Source: Sphingomonas gellani
Lineage (GTDB): Bacteria; Pseudomonadota; Alphaproteobacteria; Sphingomonadales; Sphingomonadaceae
Assembly: GCF_900110035.1 (NCBI RefSeq)
Contig: NZ_FOCF01000005.1
Span: forward strand, 62,001-126,000
DNA: 64,000 nt
Direction of reading: 5' to 3'
How positions within the stretch are numbered: position 1 is the stretch's first letter; the number at the start of each line of letters is the position of its first letter. The translations under genes and the position numbers were made by a program. Under the pieces are notes generated by a model. That model ran no database searches. It saw only the letters and a list, made by a program, of their open reading frames with translations, and was not told where the DNA came from. Of the stretch, positions 17,056 through 26,517 are shown piece after piece.

Positions 17056-17286
17056 ATGATCGAAACGGGCAGGCAATTGGTGGAGGCGGTTCGGGCCGCC
17101 GCGGCAACGCACAACCAGACGTGGGAGGCGCTGGTCCCCGATCCCTTCACCATCAACCTGGCGGCCGAGGCGGATGAGGAACAGGCCTATGCCGCGATGA
17201 CCCGGGCGAAGGCGGCGCTGCGCGATCATATATGTGAAGTATACGGGATCAGCGCACGCGAACTGAGCAGTCTGGCGCTGTCCTGA
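17056..17286 (+). CDS. small hypothetical protein between pyrF and trpF
   Basis: A 76-residue, mostly helical, acidic protein with no signal peptide or membrane segment. Recognisable stretches are THNQTWEALVPDPFTINLAAEADE and ALRDHICEVYGIS (first one shortened in reality by no known domain boundary). I do not recognise the family. A TTG start four codons upstream is possible; neither start has a clear ribosome site. It is in line with pyrF and trpF and its codon use resembles theirs, which argues for a real gene. Confidence 0.5.
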   Translation: MIETGRQLVEAVRAAAATHNQTWEALVPDPFTINLAAEADEEQAYAAMTRAKAALRDHICEVYGISARELSSLALS

Positions 17287-17356
17287 ACCCTCCGGCGCGC
17301 CTCCCTCACCGGCTCGGCGCTTGACCCGGACCGACGGCATCGGCACCGCACCCGCC

Positions 17357-17995
17357 ATGCCTGTCTCAACCAAGATCTGCGGCCTTTCCACCCCAGAGGC
17401 GCTGGGCGCCGCGATCGCGGGGGGTGCCAGCCATGTCGGTTTCGTCTTTTTTCCGCCTTCGCCCCGCCACCTATCCTTCGACCGCGCCGCCGCGCTGGCA
17501 TCGCTGTTGCCCAGCCATGTGCGCGCGGTGGGAGTGTTCGTCGATCCCGATGACGACACGATCGGACAGGCGGTGACGACCGGGCGTCTCGACGCGGTCC
17601 AGCTCCACCGAACATCCCCCGACCGCACCGCCCATATCCGCCGCCTCTCCGCGCGAGAGACCTGGGCTGCGGTGGCAGTGAAGGCGCGCGCCGACCTGCA
17701 CGCCGCGGGGCACTATGTCGGCGCGGCCGATCGCATCCTGTACGATGCCAAGACGCCGGATGGCGCGGCGCTGCCGGGTGGCATGGGCATGCGCTTTGAC
17801 TGGGCCCTGCTCGACGGCTCTTCGCATCCCCTGCCATGGGTTCTGTCCGGTGGCCTCGACCCGAACAATGTGGGCGAGGCGATCCGCCGCACCGGTGCGC
17901 CGATCGTCGACGTATCATCCGGTGTCGAAAGCGCGCCCGGCGTCAAGGATGTGGACAAGATCGCCGCCTTCCTTCAGGCGGTTCGGCGATCATGA
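17357..17995 (+). CDS. trpF: phosphoribosylanthranilate isomerase
   Basis: A 212-residue TIM-barrel enzyme converting phosphoribosylanthranilate to CdRP in tryptophan synthesis. The catalytic Cys is in the opening [11 protein letters not shown] (Cys8) and the general-acid Asp is in LYDAKTPDG. The phosphate site [10 protein letters not shown] and the closing [14 protein letters not shown] are characteristic. The start is the ATG giving the canonical KICG opening. The stop overlaps trpB by four bases. Confidence 0.95.
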   Translation: MPVSTKICGLSTPEALGAAIAGGASHVGFVFFPPSPRHLSFDRAAALASLLPSHVRAVGVFVDPDDDTIGQAVTTGRLDAVQLHRTSPDRTAHIRRLSARETWAAVAVKARADLHAAGHYVGAADRILYDAKTPDGAALPGGMGMRFDWALLDGSSHPLPWVLSGGLDPNNVGEAIRRTGAPIVDVSSGVESAPGVKDVDKIAAFLQAVRRS

Positions 17996-19254
17996 ACTCC
18001 CTCGACACCTCCCCCGCACAGCCCACGGCGCGGCCCAACACCCTGCGCCAGCAACCCGACGCGCGCGGCCATTTCGGTCAGTTCGGCGGACGCTTCGTTG
18101 CCGAAACGCTGATGCCGCTGATCCTCGACCTGGAACGCGAGTATCGGGCCGCACAGGCCGATCCGGCTTTCCAGGCCGAATTCGACGACCTGCTCGAACA
18201 TTATGTCGGCCGGCCCAGCCCGCTTTATTATGCCGAGCGCTTGACGGAGGCGCTGCGTGCGTCGGCGGAGCCGGGCATGGGCCCGCAGGTCTGGTTCAAG
18301 CGGGACGAGCTGAACCACACCGGCGCGCACAAGATCAACAACTGCATCGGCCAGATCCTGCTCGCCCGCCGCATGGGCAAGACGCGGATCATCGCGGAAA
18401 CCGGTGCCGGCCAGCATGGTGTCGCCACCGCAACCGTGTGCGCCCGGTTCGGGCTGCCCTGCGTCATCTACATGGGCGCGCGCGATATTGAGCGGCAGCA
18501 GCCGAATGTGTTTCGCATGAAGCTGTTGGGTGCCGAAGTTCGCGCCGTATCTTCAGGCGCCGCGACGCTGAAGGATGCGATGAACGAGGGCCTGCGCGAC
18601 TGGGTCGCGAACGTCCACGACACCTTCTACATCATCGGCACCGCCGCCGGCCCGCACCCCTATCCGGAACTGGTGCGCGATTTTCAAAGCGTGATCGGAC
18701 GAGAGGCGCGGGCCCAGATGCTGGAGCGCACGGGGCGCCTGCCCGACGTGCTGGTCGCCGCGATCGGCGGCGGGTCCAACGCGATCGGCCTGTTCCACCC
18801 CTTCCTCGACGACGCCGATGTGGCGATGCTCGGCGTGGAAGCGGCGGGCGAGGGCCTGGACGCGAAGCATGCCGCCAGCCTGGCGGGTGGCTTTCCGGGC
18901 GTCCTGCACGGTAACAAGACCTATCTGCTCCAGGACGAGGACGGTCAGATCGCGGAGGCGCATTCGATCTCGGCCGGTCTGGATTATCCCGGCATCGGCC
19001 CGGAACACGCATGGCTGCGCGACATCGGCCGTGTCGAATACACCGCCGTCACCGACACGGAGGCACTGGACGCGTTCCAGTTGCTCTGCCGAACGGAGGG
19101 TATCATCCCAGCGCTGGAGCCCTCTCACGCCATCGCGGCAGTGGCCCGCAAGGCACGGGAAATGCGGCAGGATCAGGTGATCCTCGCGAATTTGTGCGGT
19201 CGCGGGGATAAGGACATCTTCACGGTCGCTCATGCCCTAGGCGTGGCGATCTGA
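17992..19254 (+). CDS. trpB: tryptophan synthase beta chain
   Basis: A 420-residue PLP enzyme condensing indole with serine. Lys114 in [10 protein letters not shown] forms the Schiff base; GGGSNAIG is the PLP phosphate loop, and Glu in the ETGAGQHG motif is conserved. The N-terminal extension [15 protein letters not shown] is typical of TrpB1. It is translationally coupled to trpF by an ATGA overlap. A small ORF rather than trpA begins at its stop codon. Confidence 0.97.
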   Translation: MNSLDTSPAQPTARPNTLRQQPDARGHFGQFGGRFVAETLMPLILDLEREYRAAQADPAFQAEFDDLLEHYVGRPSPLYYAERLTEALRASAEPGMGPQVWFKRDELNHTGAHKINNCIGQILLARRMGKTRIIAETGAGQHGVATATVCARFGLPCVIYMGARDIERQQPNVFRMKLLGAEVRAVSSGAATLKDAMNEGLRDWVANVHDTFYIIGTAAGPHPYPELVRDFQSVIGREARAQMLERTGRLPDVLVAAIGGGSNAIGLFHPFLDDADVAMLGVEAAGEGLDAKHAASLAGGFPGVLHGNKTYLLQDEDGQIAEAHSISAGLDYPGIGPEHAWLRDIGRVEYTAVTDTEALDAFQLLCRTEGIIPALEPSHAIAAVARKAREMRQDQVILANLCGRGDKDIFTVAHALGVAI

Positions 19255-19439
19255 TGGTGGTTCTGCTTCGCACGGCCGAGTTCATCGGATTGAGGGCCAT
19301 CGCCTATCTATCGGTGTCGTTGGCCGGAGGAGGTCTCGCACGCCGATCGCTACGCTGGCCGACCTTCCACACCGAATTCCGGATCTCCACGCTGATCGCC
19401 GCCTTTCTCGGCGCCTCCAACCAGGCGAAGCGCGCATGA
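19254..19439 (+). CDS. small ORF coupled between trpB and trpA
   Basis: A 61-residue frame starts on the last base of the trpB stop (TGATG) and ends overlapping the trpA start (ATGA). The peptide is basic with a hydrophobic central part (IAYLSVSLAGGGLARRSL) and a second apolar patch (TLIAAFLGA). I do not recognise it. Its gap-free fit between two co-translated subunit genes suggests it is translated, either as a microprotein or to carry ribosomes from trpB to trpA. An alternative is a non-functional filler frame. Confidence 0.5.
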   Translation: MVVLLRTAEFIGLRAIAYLSVSLAGGGLARRSLRWPTFHTEFRISTLIAAFLGASNQAKRA

Positions 19440-20227
19440 GCCGGCTGTCTGCTGCTTTCGGCAACGACCGCGCCGCGCTGGTCGCGTTCGTCACGGCTGG
19501 CGATGGCGACACGCCCGCGATCCTCGACGCACTGGTCGCCGGCGGCGCCGACGTGATCGAACTGGGCATGCCGTTCACCGACCCGATGGCGGACGGCCCG
19601 GCGATCCAGGCCGCCAATATCCGCAGCCTCGCCGCCGGCACAACAACCGCCGATATCCTGTTGATCGCGAAGGGCTTTCGCGACCGGCACCCCCAGGTGC
19701 CGCTGGTACTGATGGGCTATGCCAATCCCATGTTGAGGCGGGGAGGCGGCTGGTTCGCCGAACAGGCCGCAGCCGCCGGAGTCGACGGCGTGATCTGCGT
19801 CGACATTCCGCCGGAGGAGGACGATCAGCTCGGCCCCGCGCTGCGTAGCGCCGGAATCGATCCCATCCGCCTCGCGACGCCGACCACCGATGCCGCCCGT
19901 CTGCCCCAGGTCCTGAATGGCGCGTCGGGGTTCATCTATTATGTCTCCGTCGCGGGCATCACCGGCCTGCAACAGGCGGCGCAGTCCTCGATCGAGGACG
20001 CGGTGGCGCGGCTGAAGGCAGCGACCGACATTCCGGTCGCGGTCGGCTTCGGCGTGCGCACGCCTGACCAGGCCGCCGCGATCGCGCGTGTGGCCGATGG
20101 CGTGGTCGTCGGCTCCGCCATTGTCGAGCTGGTCGCAGGGCACGGCCCCGATGCGCCGGCCGCCGTCCGCACCTATGTCACCAGCCTAGCGGATGCGATC
20201 GCGTCCGCCCGAAAGGAACCCGCATGA
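19436..20227 (+). CDS. trpA: tryptophan synthase alpha chain
   Basis: A 263-residue TIM barrel cleaving indole-3-glycerol phosphate. The catalytic pair is Glu42 ([10 protein letters not shown]) and Asp53 (MADGPAIQ). The conserved [16 protein letters not shown] and [11 protein letters not shown] loops are present. The start overlaps the preceding small ORF and the stop overlaps accD by four bases. It pairs with TrpB from the same message. Confidence 0.97.
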   Translation: MSRLSAAFGNDRAALVAFVTAGDGDTPAILDALVAGGADVIELGMPFTDPMADGPAIQAANIRSLAAGTTTADILLIAKGFRDRHPQVPLVLMGYANPMLRRGGGWFAEQAAAAGVDGVICVDIPPEEDDQLGPALRSAGIDPIRLATPTTDAARLPQVLNGASGFIYYVSVAGITGLQQAAQSSIEDAVARLKAATDIPVAVGFGVRTPDQAAAIARVADGVVVGSAIVELVAGHGPDAPAAVRTYVTSLADAIASARKEPA

Positions 20228-21081
20228 GCTGGCTCAACAGCGTCCGCAACGCCCTGTCCTTCGTCTCCAAGAAGCCGGCGAGCGAGGAGAATCTGTGGCA
20301 CAAGTGCAAGGGCTGCGGACAGATGGTCTTTACCAAGGAATTGGAGGAGAACCTCTACGTTTGCCCCAAGTGCGACCATCATGAGCGCATCGGGCCACGC
20401 GTGCGCTTCGCGCAGCTGCTGGACGAGGGATCGTGCAACGAGCTGCCCTCGCCAAAGGTGCCCGAGGACCCGCTCAAGTTCCGCGACTCCAAGCGCTATG
20501 CCGACCGGCTGAAAAGCGCGCGTGCGGATCATGCCGACCGCGACGCGCTGGCGAATGCCCGCGGATCGATTCTGGGCAACCGCGTCGTCATGGGCGTGCA
20601 GGATTTCGCCTTCATGGGCGGCTCGATGGGCTTGGCCGTGGGCGAGGCGTTCGTGCGCGGCGTGGAGGCGGCGATCGCAGACGGCGTGCCCTATGTCATC
20701 TTCACCGCCGCCGGCGGCGCGCGTATGCAGGAGGGCATTCTCAGCCTGATGCAGATGCCGCGCACCACTGTCGCGATCGAGATGCTGCACGATGCCGGCC
20801 TGCCCTATATCGTCGTGATGACGGACCCGACTACCGGCGGCGTCACCGCCAGCTATGCGATGCTGGGCGATGTCCAGATCGCGGAGCCCAACGCCCTGAT
20901 CGGCTTCGCAGGCCAGCGCGTCATCGAACAGACCATTCGCGAAAAGCTGCCCGAGGGGTTCCAGCGGTCCGAATATCTGCTCGACCACGGCATGCTCGAC
21001 ATGGTGGTCCATCGCCGCGACCTGCGCGAACGGCTTGCGAGCGTCATCGGCTATCTGACCCAGTCCAAGGCGGCTGCCTGA
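20224..21081 (+). CDS. accD: acetyl-CoA carboxylase carboxyltransferase subunit beta
   Basis: A 285-residue subunit that transfers CO2 from carboxybiotin to acetyl-CoA together with AccA. The N-terminal zinc finger uses Cys28, Cys31, Cys47 and Cys50. The crotonase-like core has [10 protein letters not shown] and [17 protein letters not shown]. It is normal in length. The gene is coupled to trpA by overlap and followed by folC, the usual alphaproteobacterial trpBA-accD-folC order. Confidence 0.97.
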   Translation: MSWLNSVRNALSFVSKKPASEENLWHKCKGCGQMVFTKELEENLYVCPKCDHHERIGPRVRFAQLLDEGSCNELPSPKVPEDPLKFRDSKRYADRLKSARADHADRDALANARGSILGNRVVMGVQDFAFMGGSMGLAVGEAFVRGVEAAIADGVPYVIFTAAGGARMQEGILSLMQMPRTTVAIEMLHDAGLPYIVVMTDPTTGGVTASYAMLGDVQIAEPNALIGFAGQRVIEQTIREKLPEGFQRSEYLLDHGMLDMVVHRRDLRERLASVIGYLTQSKAAA

Positions 21082-21112
21082 CGCCAGGGCGACGAACGCG
21101 GAGACAGGGATC

Positions 21113-22429
21113 ATGCCCGACCATGCCCGTTCGTCGGACCCGGCCGTCCAGACGCAGCTAGACCGCCTCGCCAGCCTGTCGCCCGGCGCCGACGTGTTGG
21201 GCCTGGACCGTATCGCGCGGCTGTTGTCGCGGCTGGGCGACCCGCACCTCGCCATGCCGCCGGTGTTCCATGTCGCCGGCACTAATGGAAAGGGGTCGAC
21301 CTGCGCGTTCCTGCGCGCCGCGATCGAGGCGACCGGGCGGTCGGTGCACGTTTATTCCAGCCCGCATCTGGTGCGCTTCAACGAGCGTATTCGACTGGCC
21401 GGCAGCCTGATCGACGACGCCGCGCTGGCGTCTTTGCTTGCGGAGGTGCTGGACGTCGCGGATGGCATAGAGCCGAGCTTTTTCGAAGCGACGACCGCCG
21501 CCGCCTTTCTCGCCTTCGCCCGCACCCCCGCCGCCGCGACGATCGTGGAGGTCGGGCTGGGCGGCCGGCTCGACGCGACCAACCTGGTTCGCCCCGCCGT
21601 GTGCGGCATCGCCGCGCTCGGTTACGACCACCAGCAGTTCCTGGGTGATCGGCTGGTCGACATCGCGGGTGAAAAGGCGGGCATCGCCAAGGCCGGCGTG
21701 CCTCTAGTCACCATGGACTATCCGGCACCCGTTCGCGCCCGCATCGCGGCGGTTGCGGACGCGGCGGGCGCTCCCGTCTTTGCACGCGGCACCGCATGGT
21801 CGAGCGAAAGCCTGCGCGGCAGCATCCGCTACGTCGATTCCGGCTTCAGCATCGTCACGCACCGGCCCCGGCTGGTAGGGACGCACCAATCGCGCAATCT
21901 GGCGCTCGCGATCGCAATGTTGCGGCATCAGGGCGCCGTCAACGTGCCGGAGGCGGCGATCCGCGCCGCCGCCGATTGGGCGACCTGGCCCGCGCGGATG
22001 CAGCGGCTGGGCGATGGCCCTCTCACCGCGCTGTTGCCGGCCGGCAGCGAGGCGTGGCTGGACGGCGCGCATAACCCTTCCGCCGCCGCGCCCGTGGCGC
22101 GTGCGCTCCGCTCGATCGCACATGGGCGGCCCGTGACGCTGGTGATCGGCATGCTCGCCAACAAGGATGCGGGCGAGGTGCTGCGCCTGCTCGCCCCCAC
22201 CGCCACCCGCCTGCTCGCGGTGCCGGTGCCGGGTCACGATCATCACGCGCCGGCCGCCTTGGCGAAGCTGGCCCAGTCCTTTGGTATTCCGGCCGACACG
22301 GCGCCGGATGTCGCGGGCGCGCTGGGCCGCATCTCGGCTGCCGGATCGGCGCCACAGGTCGTGCTGATCGCGGGCTCGCTGTACCTCGCTGGCACCGTGC
22401 TGGACGCGAATGGTGAAGCGCCCGACTGA
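21113..22429 (+). CDS. folC: bifunctional dihydrofolate synthase / folylpolyglutamate synthase
   Basis: A 438-residue Mur-ligase-fold enzyme that adds glutamate to dihydropteroate and folates using ATP. The P-loop is HVAGTNGKGSTCAFL. VYSSPHLVRFNERIR, VGLGGRLDATN and the C-terminal LDGAHNPSAA are hallmark motifs. GGAGACAGGGATC precedes the ATG. It is the last gene of the trp-accD-folC block. Confidence 0.95.
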   Translation: MPDHARSSDPAVQTQLDRLASLSPGADVLGLDRIARLLSRLGDPHLAMPPVFHVAGTNGKGSTCAFLRAAIEATGRSVHVYSSPHLVRFNERIRLAGSLIDDAALASLLAEVLDVADGIEPSFFEATTAAAFLAFARTPAAATIVEVGLGGRLDATNLVRPAVCGIAALGYDHQQFLGDRLVDIAGEKAGIAKAGVPLVTMDYPAPVRARIAAVADAAGAPVFARGTAWSSESLRGSIRYVDSGFSIVTHRPRLVGTHQSRNLALAIAMLRHQGAVNVPEAAIRAAADWATWPARMQRLGDGPLTALLPAGSEAWLDGAHNPSAAAPVARALRSIAHGRPVTLVIGMLANKDAGEVLRLLAPTATRLLAVPVPGHDHHAPAALAKLAQSFGIPADTAPDVAGALGRISAAGSAPQVVLIAGSLYLAGTVLDANGEAPD

Positions 22430-22437
22430 CACGTCCA

Positions 22438-22458
22438 ATTGCGATTGACTATCAATAG
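22438..22458. promoter_or_regulatory. possible Fur-like box upstream of the cysteine-cluster protein
   Basis: The sequence TTGCGATTGACTATCAATAG, 17 bases before the start codon, shows partial dyad character on the reverse strand (GATAGT-C-AATCGC) resembling a degenerate 6-1-6 Fur box. The match is imperfect. Confidence 0.2.
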
Positions 22459-22474
22459 CGGGTGAGAGAGGATC

Positions 22475-23005
22475 ATGGCGAACGGAGTCGCCACCATGTC
22501 CAGCACGCCCAAATTCGACCTGCCGCCCTCCTCGTCCCGGCTGCCCTCCGGCGAACCATCAATGCCTCAACCGGCGTTGCCGCCCGCTTTGCAGGCACAT
22601 GCCGCGATGCTGCCGCACCTGCTGCCGATGTGCGCGAATGCACGGATCGCGCTGTTCGCGATCCGCCGCATGGGCGCCCATGGGCTGGCGGATGCCAATG
22701 CCGCGCACGCCATGTTTGCCGCGTTCGGGCTACACTTCCGCCGACCGCTGGTGCTGATGCGCGCGCTGATGGCGGAGATCGCGGGCAACGCGGTCAGCAC
22801 TGTGTCCATCGCGCCCTGCTGCTGCCCGCGCATGACCGCGGCCGAATCGACCTTGCTCGACGTCCTCGCCGCCGCCGAGACGCGGCCCGATCAGGCGCGT
22901 CTGCTGCTGGAGGACCTGTTGGCGGTGCGACAGGCGGACGGCTTGCTCGCGACGGCCGCCGCAGTCGCGGCCAGCTTCGCCGATGGGGGACGCCCGATCA
23001 GCTGA
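22475..23005 (+). CDS. sphingomonad conserved protein, DUF6628-like, with triple cysteine
   Basis: A 176-residue protein resembling the DUF6628 family seen in sphingomonads; I am moderately sure of the assignment. A disordered Ser/Pro-rich N-terminus is followed by a helical core with MLPHLLPMCANARIALFAIRRM (shortened motif LPMCANARIALFAIRRMGAHGL) and APCCCPRMTAAE, three consecutive cysteines that could bind metal. A good ribosome site (GAGAGAGGATC) precedes the ATG. Its stop overlaps the opposing transporter stop by eight bases. No function is known. Confidence 0.65.
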   Translation: MANGVATMSSTPKFDLPPSSSRLPSGEPSMPQPALPPALQAHAAMLPHLLPMCANARIALFAIRRMGAHGLADANAAHAMFAAFGLHFRRPLVLMRALMAEIAGNAVSTVSIAPCCCPRMTAAESTLLDVLAAAETRPDQARLLLEDLLAVRQADGLLATAAAVAASFADGGRPIS

Positions 23006-24341
23006 CCGCGTCGCCTACGGATACGCCATCGTCGCGCCCGGCGCTGCCGATCGAGCGGTCGACCAGGCCGGTGCGCCCCATCCACCAGAACAGTGCGACG
23101 CCCGGCAGCGCGGCGATCGTGGTCAGCCAATAGAAGTCGACATATCCGAACCGCTCCACCAGCGCGCCGGCGGTGGTCGCGGTCAGCAGGCGCCCCACCA
23201 CGCTCGACCCGGCGGAGATCAGCGCATATTGCGCGGCGGTGAAGCGCAGATCGCACAGCGCCGCGAAATAGGCGATCACCGTGACGCCGCCGATGCCGCT
23301 CGCGATGTTCTCGAACCCGATCGCGCCGGCCAGCCCCGCATTGCTGTGCCCCGACGCCGCGAGCAGTGCGAAGCTCGCGTTGGACACCGCCATGAGGACC
23401 AGGCTGAGCAGCACCGACCGCTTCAATCCCATGCGCGCATACATCACGCCACCGATGAAGATGCCGATCAGATACGCCCAGAAGCCGACGCCGACGTCAT
23501 AGAGCGCGATCTCGTCATTGGAGAAACCCAGGTCGTTCAGCAGCAGCCGCAGCACGATCTGACCCAGCGTGTCGCCAATCTTGTGGATCAGGATGAAGAG
23601 CAGTACCACCAGTGCCCCCTCGCGGCGGAAGAACTCCACGAAAGGCCCGACGATGGAGGCGACCAGCTCGCCCACGCCGCGCCTGGCACTCGGCTCCCGA
23701 TGCCGCTCCGGCTCGCCCAGCAACAGGCCAGTCAGCATCGCCGGCAGCGCGAACACCACGCACGCCGCATAGCCCGCCGCCCAGCCGGACCGTGCCGCGA
23801 CGACCAGCGCCAGGCTGCCGGCCAGCACCGACCCGATGCGCCAGCCATATTGCGTCATGCCGGACCCGACGCCCAGCTGGTACGGCTTCAGCGTCTCGAT
23901 CCGATACGCGTCGATGACGATGTCGTAGGTCGCGCCTGCAAACCCCACCAGCAGCGCGGCGACGACGGTCGCGGACAGGCTGGCGCGCGGATCGACAAAG
24001 GCCAGGTTCAACACCGCCGCTATCACCAGCACCCCGGCCAGCAACAGCCACGACACCCGCTGCCCCATACCACCCAGCAGGGGAAGGCGCACGCCATCCA
24101 CCATCCACGCCCACAGCGGCTTCAGGTTGTACACCAGGAAACCGAGCGTGAACGCCGTCACCGTCTTCTTGTCGATGCCGTCCTGCGCCAGTCGCGTCGT
24201 CAGCGTCGCGCCTATCATCGCATAGGGAAAACCCGACGAGACGCCGAGCGCGAAGGCGGCGAGCGGCTCGCGTTCCACATAGGGGCGCACCCCGGCGATC
24301 CAGCCCCGATCCGTGCCCGTATGCATGTCGTCGTCCGTCAT
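22998..24341 (-). CDS. AmpG-like MFS transporter
   Basis: A 447-residue major-facilitator protein with about twelve transmembrane helices. SSGFPYAMIGATLTTRLAQDG, KPLWAWMVDGVRLP and DIVIDAYRIETL in the first half are characteristic of the AmpG/PAT group, which imports anhydro-muropeptides. GIFIGGVMYARMGLKRS marks the second half. AGGGTGATCGG before the ATG is a usable ribosome site. anmK, which recycles anhydro-MurNAc, is in the same window, consistent with a peptidoglycan-recycling role. An acetyl-CoA transporter-like alternative cannot be excluded. Confidence 0.8.
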   Translation of the reverse strand: MTDDDMHTGTDRGWIAGVRPYVEREPLAAFALGVSSGFPYAMIGATLTTRLAQDGIDKKTVTAFTLGFLVYNLKPLWAWMVDGVRLPLLGGMGQRVSWLLLAGVLVIAAVLNLAFVDPRASLSATVVAALLVGFAGATYDIVIDAYRIETLKPYQLGVGSGMTQYGWRIGSVLAGSLALVVAARSGWAAGYAACVVFALPAMLTGLLLGEPERHREPSARRGVGELVASIVGPFVEFFRREGALVVLLFILIHKIGDTLGQIVLRLLLNDLGFSNDEIALYDVGVGFWAYLIGIFIGGVMYARMGLKRSVLLSLVLMAVSNASFALLAASGHSNAGLAGAIGFENIASGIGGVTVIAYFAALCDLRFTAAQYALISAGSSVVGRLLTATTAGALVERFGYVDFYWLTTIAALPGVALFWWMGRTGLVDRSIGSAGRDDGVSVGDAVS

Positions 24342-24419
24342 CCGATCACCCTAGAGCATGGGCGGGCGGAATTTGCATCACCCATCGATGCGGGACGTCG
24401 ACGCGCCACCGGGTCCGGG

Positions 24420-24851
24420 TCAGGCGGGGCGGTCGAACAACCGGAAACCGCTGGGCTGCTTCTTCACCGGCTTGCCCTCGCGTCGCGCCTCGATCGCGGC
24501 GATCGCTTGCAGCAGGTCGCGTTGGGCATAGGGTTTGCTCAGGCAGCCATCCGCCACGTCGTTCGCCTCCACCGGGCAGTTGCCGGTGACGAACAGCACG
24601 CCAATGCCGCGCCCATGCGCCGCGCGCGCCACATCGACGCCCGATCCATCCGCCAGCGCGATGTCGACCAGCACCAGGTCGATCGGCGCGCCCGCCTCGA
24701 TCACGCTCAGCGCATCCGCGACCCGGTCGACGGTCGCGACGACCTCGTACTTCGCCTCCGACAGGAAATGCTCGTTGTCGAACGCGATCAGCGGCTCGTC
24801 CTCGACGAGCAGCAGGCGAACGATCGCGCGGGCCTTGCGTCCGAACAGCAT
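24420..24851 (-). CDS. single-domain response regulator
   Basis: A 143-residue receiver domain without an output domain. The acidic pair is Glu17-Asp18 (LLLVEDEPLIA), the phospho-acceptor Asp63 (LVLVDIALAD), the switch Thr89 (LFVTGN) and Lys106 (CLSKPYAQRD). A short basic tail follows. I chose the ATG closest to the domain; upstream codons show no homology. No histidine kinase is adjacent, so it belongs to a phosphorelay encoded elsewhere. Confidence 0.88.
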   Translation of the reverse strand: MLFGRKARAIVRLLLVEDEPLIAFDNEHFLSEAKYEVVATVDRVADALSVIEAGAPIDLVLVDIALADGSGVDVARAAHGRGIGVLFVTGNCPVEANDVADGCLSKPYAQRDLLQAIAAIEARREGKPVKKQPSGFRLFDRPA

Positions 24852-24981
24852 GAGGTGGAATCTACTCCCCGAACCCTGACCGGCGCCAGCATGGCGCTTT
24901 GCCGTGTCGCTTGCACCCGCGAATCGTGTGTGCGGTTCCAAATCACTTCGCCCCCGCTTCGTTCCCCGCTATGGCGCGGTG

Positions 24982-26514
24982 ATGACAGCCGGACGCAAAC
25001 AGGACCACTCCACCGCCGACGATCGCCGGGGGGAGCGGATCGCGAAACTGCTGGCCCGCGCCGGCGTCGCTTCCCGCCGGGAAGTGGAGCGCATGATCGC
25101 GGAGGGGCGCGTCGCCCGGAACGGCACTGTCGTGGACACGCCCAACACCGTGCTGCCCTCGCTGACCGGGGTCACGGTGGACGGCCAACCGGTCGCCGCG
25201 CCGGAGGCGGCGCGTCTGTTCCTGTTCCACAAGCCCGTGAGCCTGCTGGTGACGGAACGTGATCCGGCCGGGCGGCCGACCATCTACGACCGCCTGCCCG
25301 CCGACCTGCCGCGCGTGGTACCCGTCGGTCGCCTCGACCTCAATACCGAAGGGCTGCTGCTCCTCACCACCGACGGCGAGTTGAAGCGTCAGCTGGAACT
25401 GCCCGCGACCGGGGTGGAGCGCACCTATCGCGCCCGCGCTTATGGTCCCGTCACGCAGGCCCAGCTGGAGGAGCTGATCGACGGGATCGAGATAGAGGGC
25501 GTCCGCTACGGATCGATCGACGCCAATCTGGAACGCCGCACCGGCGCCAACGTGTGGATCGAGATGACTTTGGCGGAGGGCAAGAACCGCGAAGTGCGGC
25601 GGGTTCTGGAACATCTGGGACTGCAGGTCGGGCGGCTGATCCGCACCCGCTACGGCCCGTTCCTGCTCGGCGACCTGCAACCCGGAGAGATCGGGGAGGT
25701 GCGGCAGAACGACCTGGTCTCCTTCCGCCAGGCGCTGGCCGGAAAGCGCCATCGCCAGACTGAGCCGATCGCGCCGGTGCCCATCCGTCAATCGCGGCGT
25801 GACGCTGAAGACGCCTCGGACGAACCGTCCGCCACCGCGCGCGCTGCCGGCGATCGTCCGACATCACGCCCGCGCCCCGACGAGCCCCGCCGGCCGCGCG
25901 CCGCCGCTGGCGTCAACCGGCCGGACCACACAGCCCGATCCGACGCACCCACCCGGCCGTTTCAACAGCGCCCCGCCGGGTCGGGCCGCCCGAGCAGCGC
26001 CGCTCCCGATCGCCGCTTCGACCAGGGAGAGGCCGCGCCCGCACGCGGCGACCGCGTCAGGGCACGCGCCACATCGTCGCGCAGCGATGACCGAACGGAC
26101 GCCCGTACCCAGCCCAACGGGCGACGGCCGGGCCGCTTCGGCGACGAGCGCGACACGCGCGCAGACGCCGGCGAGCGCCAAAACCGCACCCGCGGCACGA
26201 CGGGTCGCGGCGCCGCCGGCCGAGGGTCCGCTGGCCTTGACCTAGACACGCCGAGAGGCAGCCGCGACGATGCGCGCCGCCCCTTCCCGACCCGCGACGC
26301 CCACTCCAGCGATAACCGCTCGCGCGCCGCGGCCCGACCTGACACCCGCGCGGATCGCCCTCGCGACGCCGCCCGTCCCGGCACCCGCAATCGCTCCACG
26401 CCAAGAAACGGCTCGCCCGACGCGCGCCCACCACGCCCCTCATCGGGCGGATCGCCGGCAGGCGGACGCGGCGGCCCGAAACCGCCACGCGGCAACAAGC
26501 CGCGGACGCGCTGA
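24982..26514 (+). CDS. 23S rRNA pseudouridine synthase (RluB-type) with long Arg-rich disordered tail
   Basis: A 510-residue protein. The S4 RNA-binding domain is at about 18-75 (RIAKLLARAGVASRREVERM). The RsuA/RluB catalytic domain runs to about 245, with the catalytic Asp119 in VGRLDLNTEGLLL and the conserved GKNREVRRVLEHLG. This resembles RluB, which modifies U2605 of 23S rRNA, though RluE/RluF-type targets are possible. The remaining 257 residues are an Arg/Asp/Pro/Ser/Gly-rich low-complexity tail with almost no aromatic residues, expected to be disordered and RNA-binding. rsmD starts three bases after the stop, so two rRNA modification enzymes are co-expressed. Confidence 0.88.
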   Translation: MTAGRKQDHSTADDRRGERIAKLLARAGVASRREVERMIAEGRVARNGTVVDTPNTVLPSLTGVTVDGQPVAAPEAARLFLFHKPVSLLVTERDPAGRPTIYDRLPADLPRVVPVGRLDLNTEGLLLLTTDGELKRQLELPATGVERTYRARAYGPVTQAQLEELIDGIEIEGVRYGSIDANLERRTGANVWIEMTLAEGKNREVRRVLEHLGLQVGRLIRTRYGPFLLGDLQPGEIGEVRQNDLVSFRQALAGKRHRQTEPIAPVPIRQSRRDAEDASDEPSATARAAGDRPTSRPRPDEPRRPRAAAGVNRPDHTARSDAPTRPFQQRPAGSGRPSSAAPDRRFDQGEAAPARGDRVRARATSSRSDDRTDARTQPNGRRPGRFGDERDTRADAGERQNRTRGTTGRGAAGRGSAGLDLDTPRGSRDDARRPFPTRDAHSSDNRSRAAARPDTRADRPRDAARPGTRNRSTPRNGSPDARPPRPSSGGSPAGGRGGPKPPRGNKPRTR

Positions 26515-26517
26515 CCG

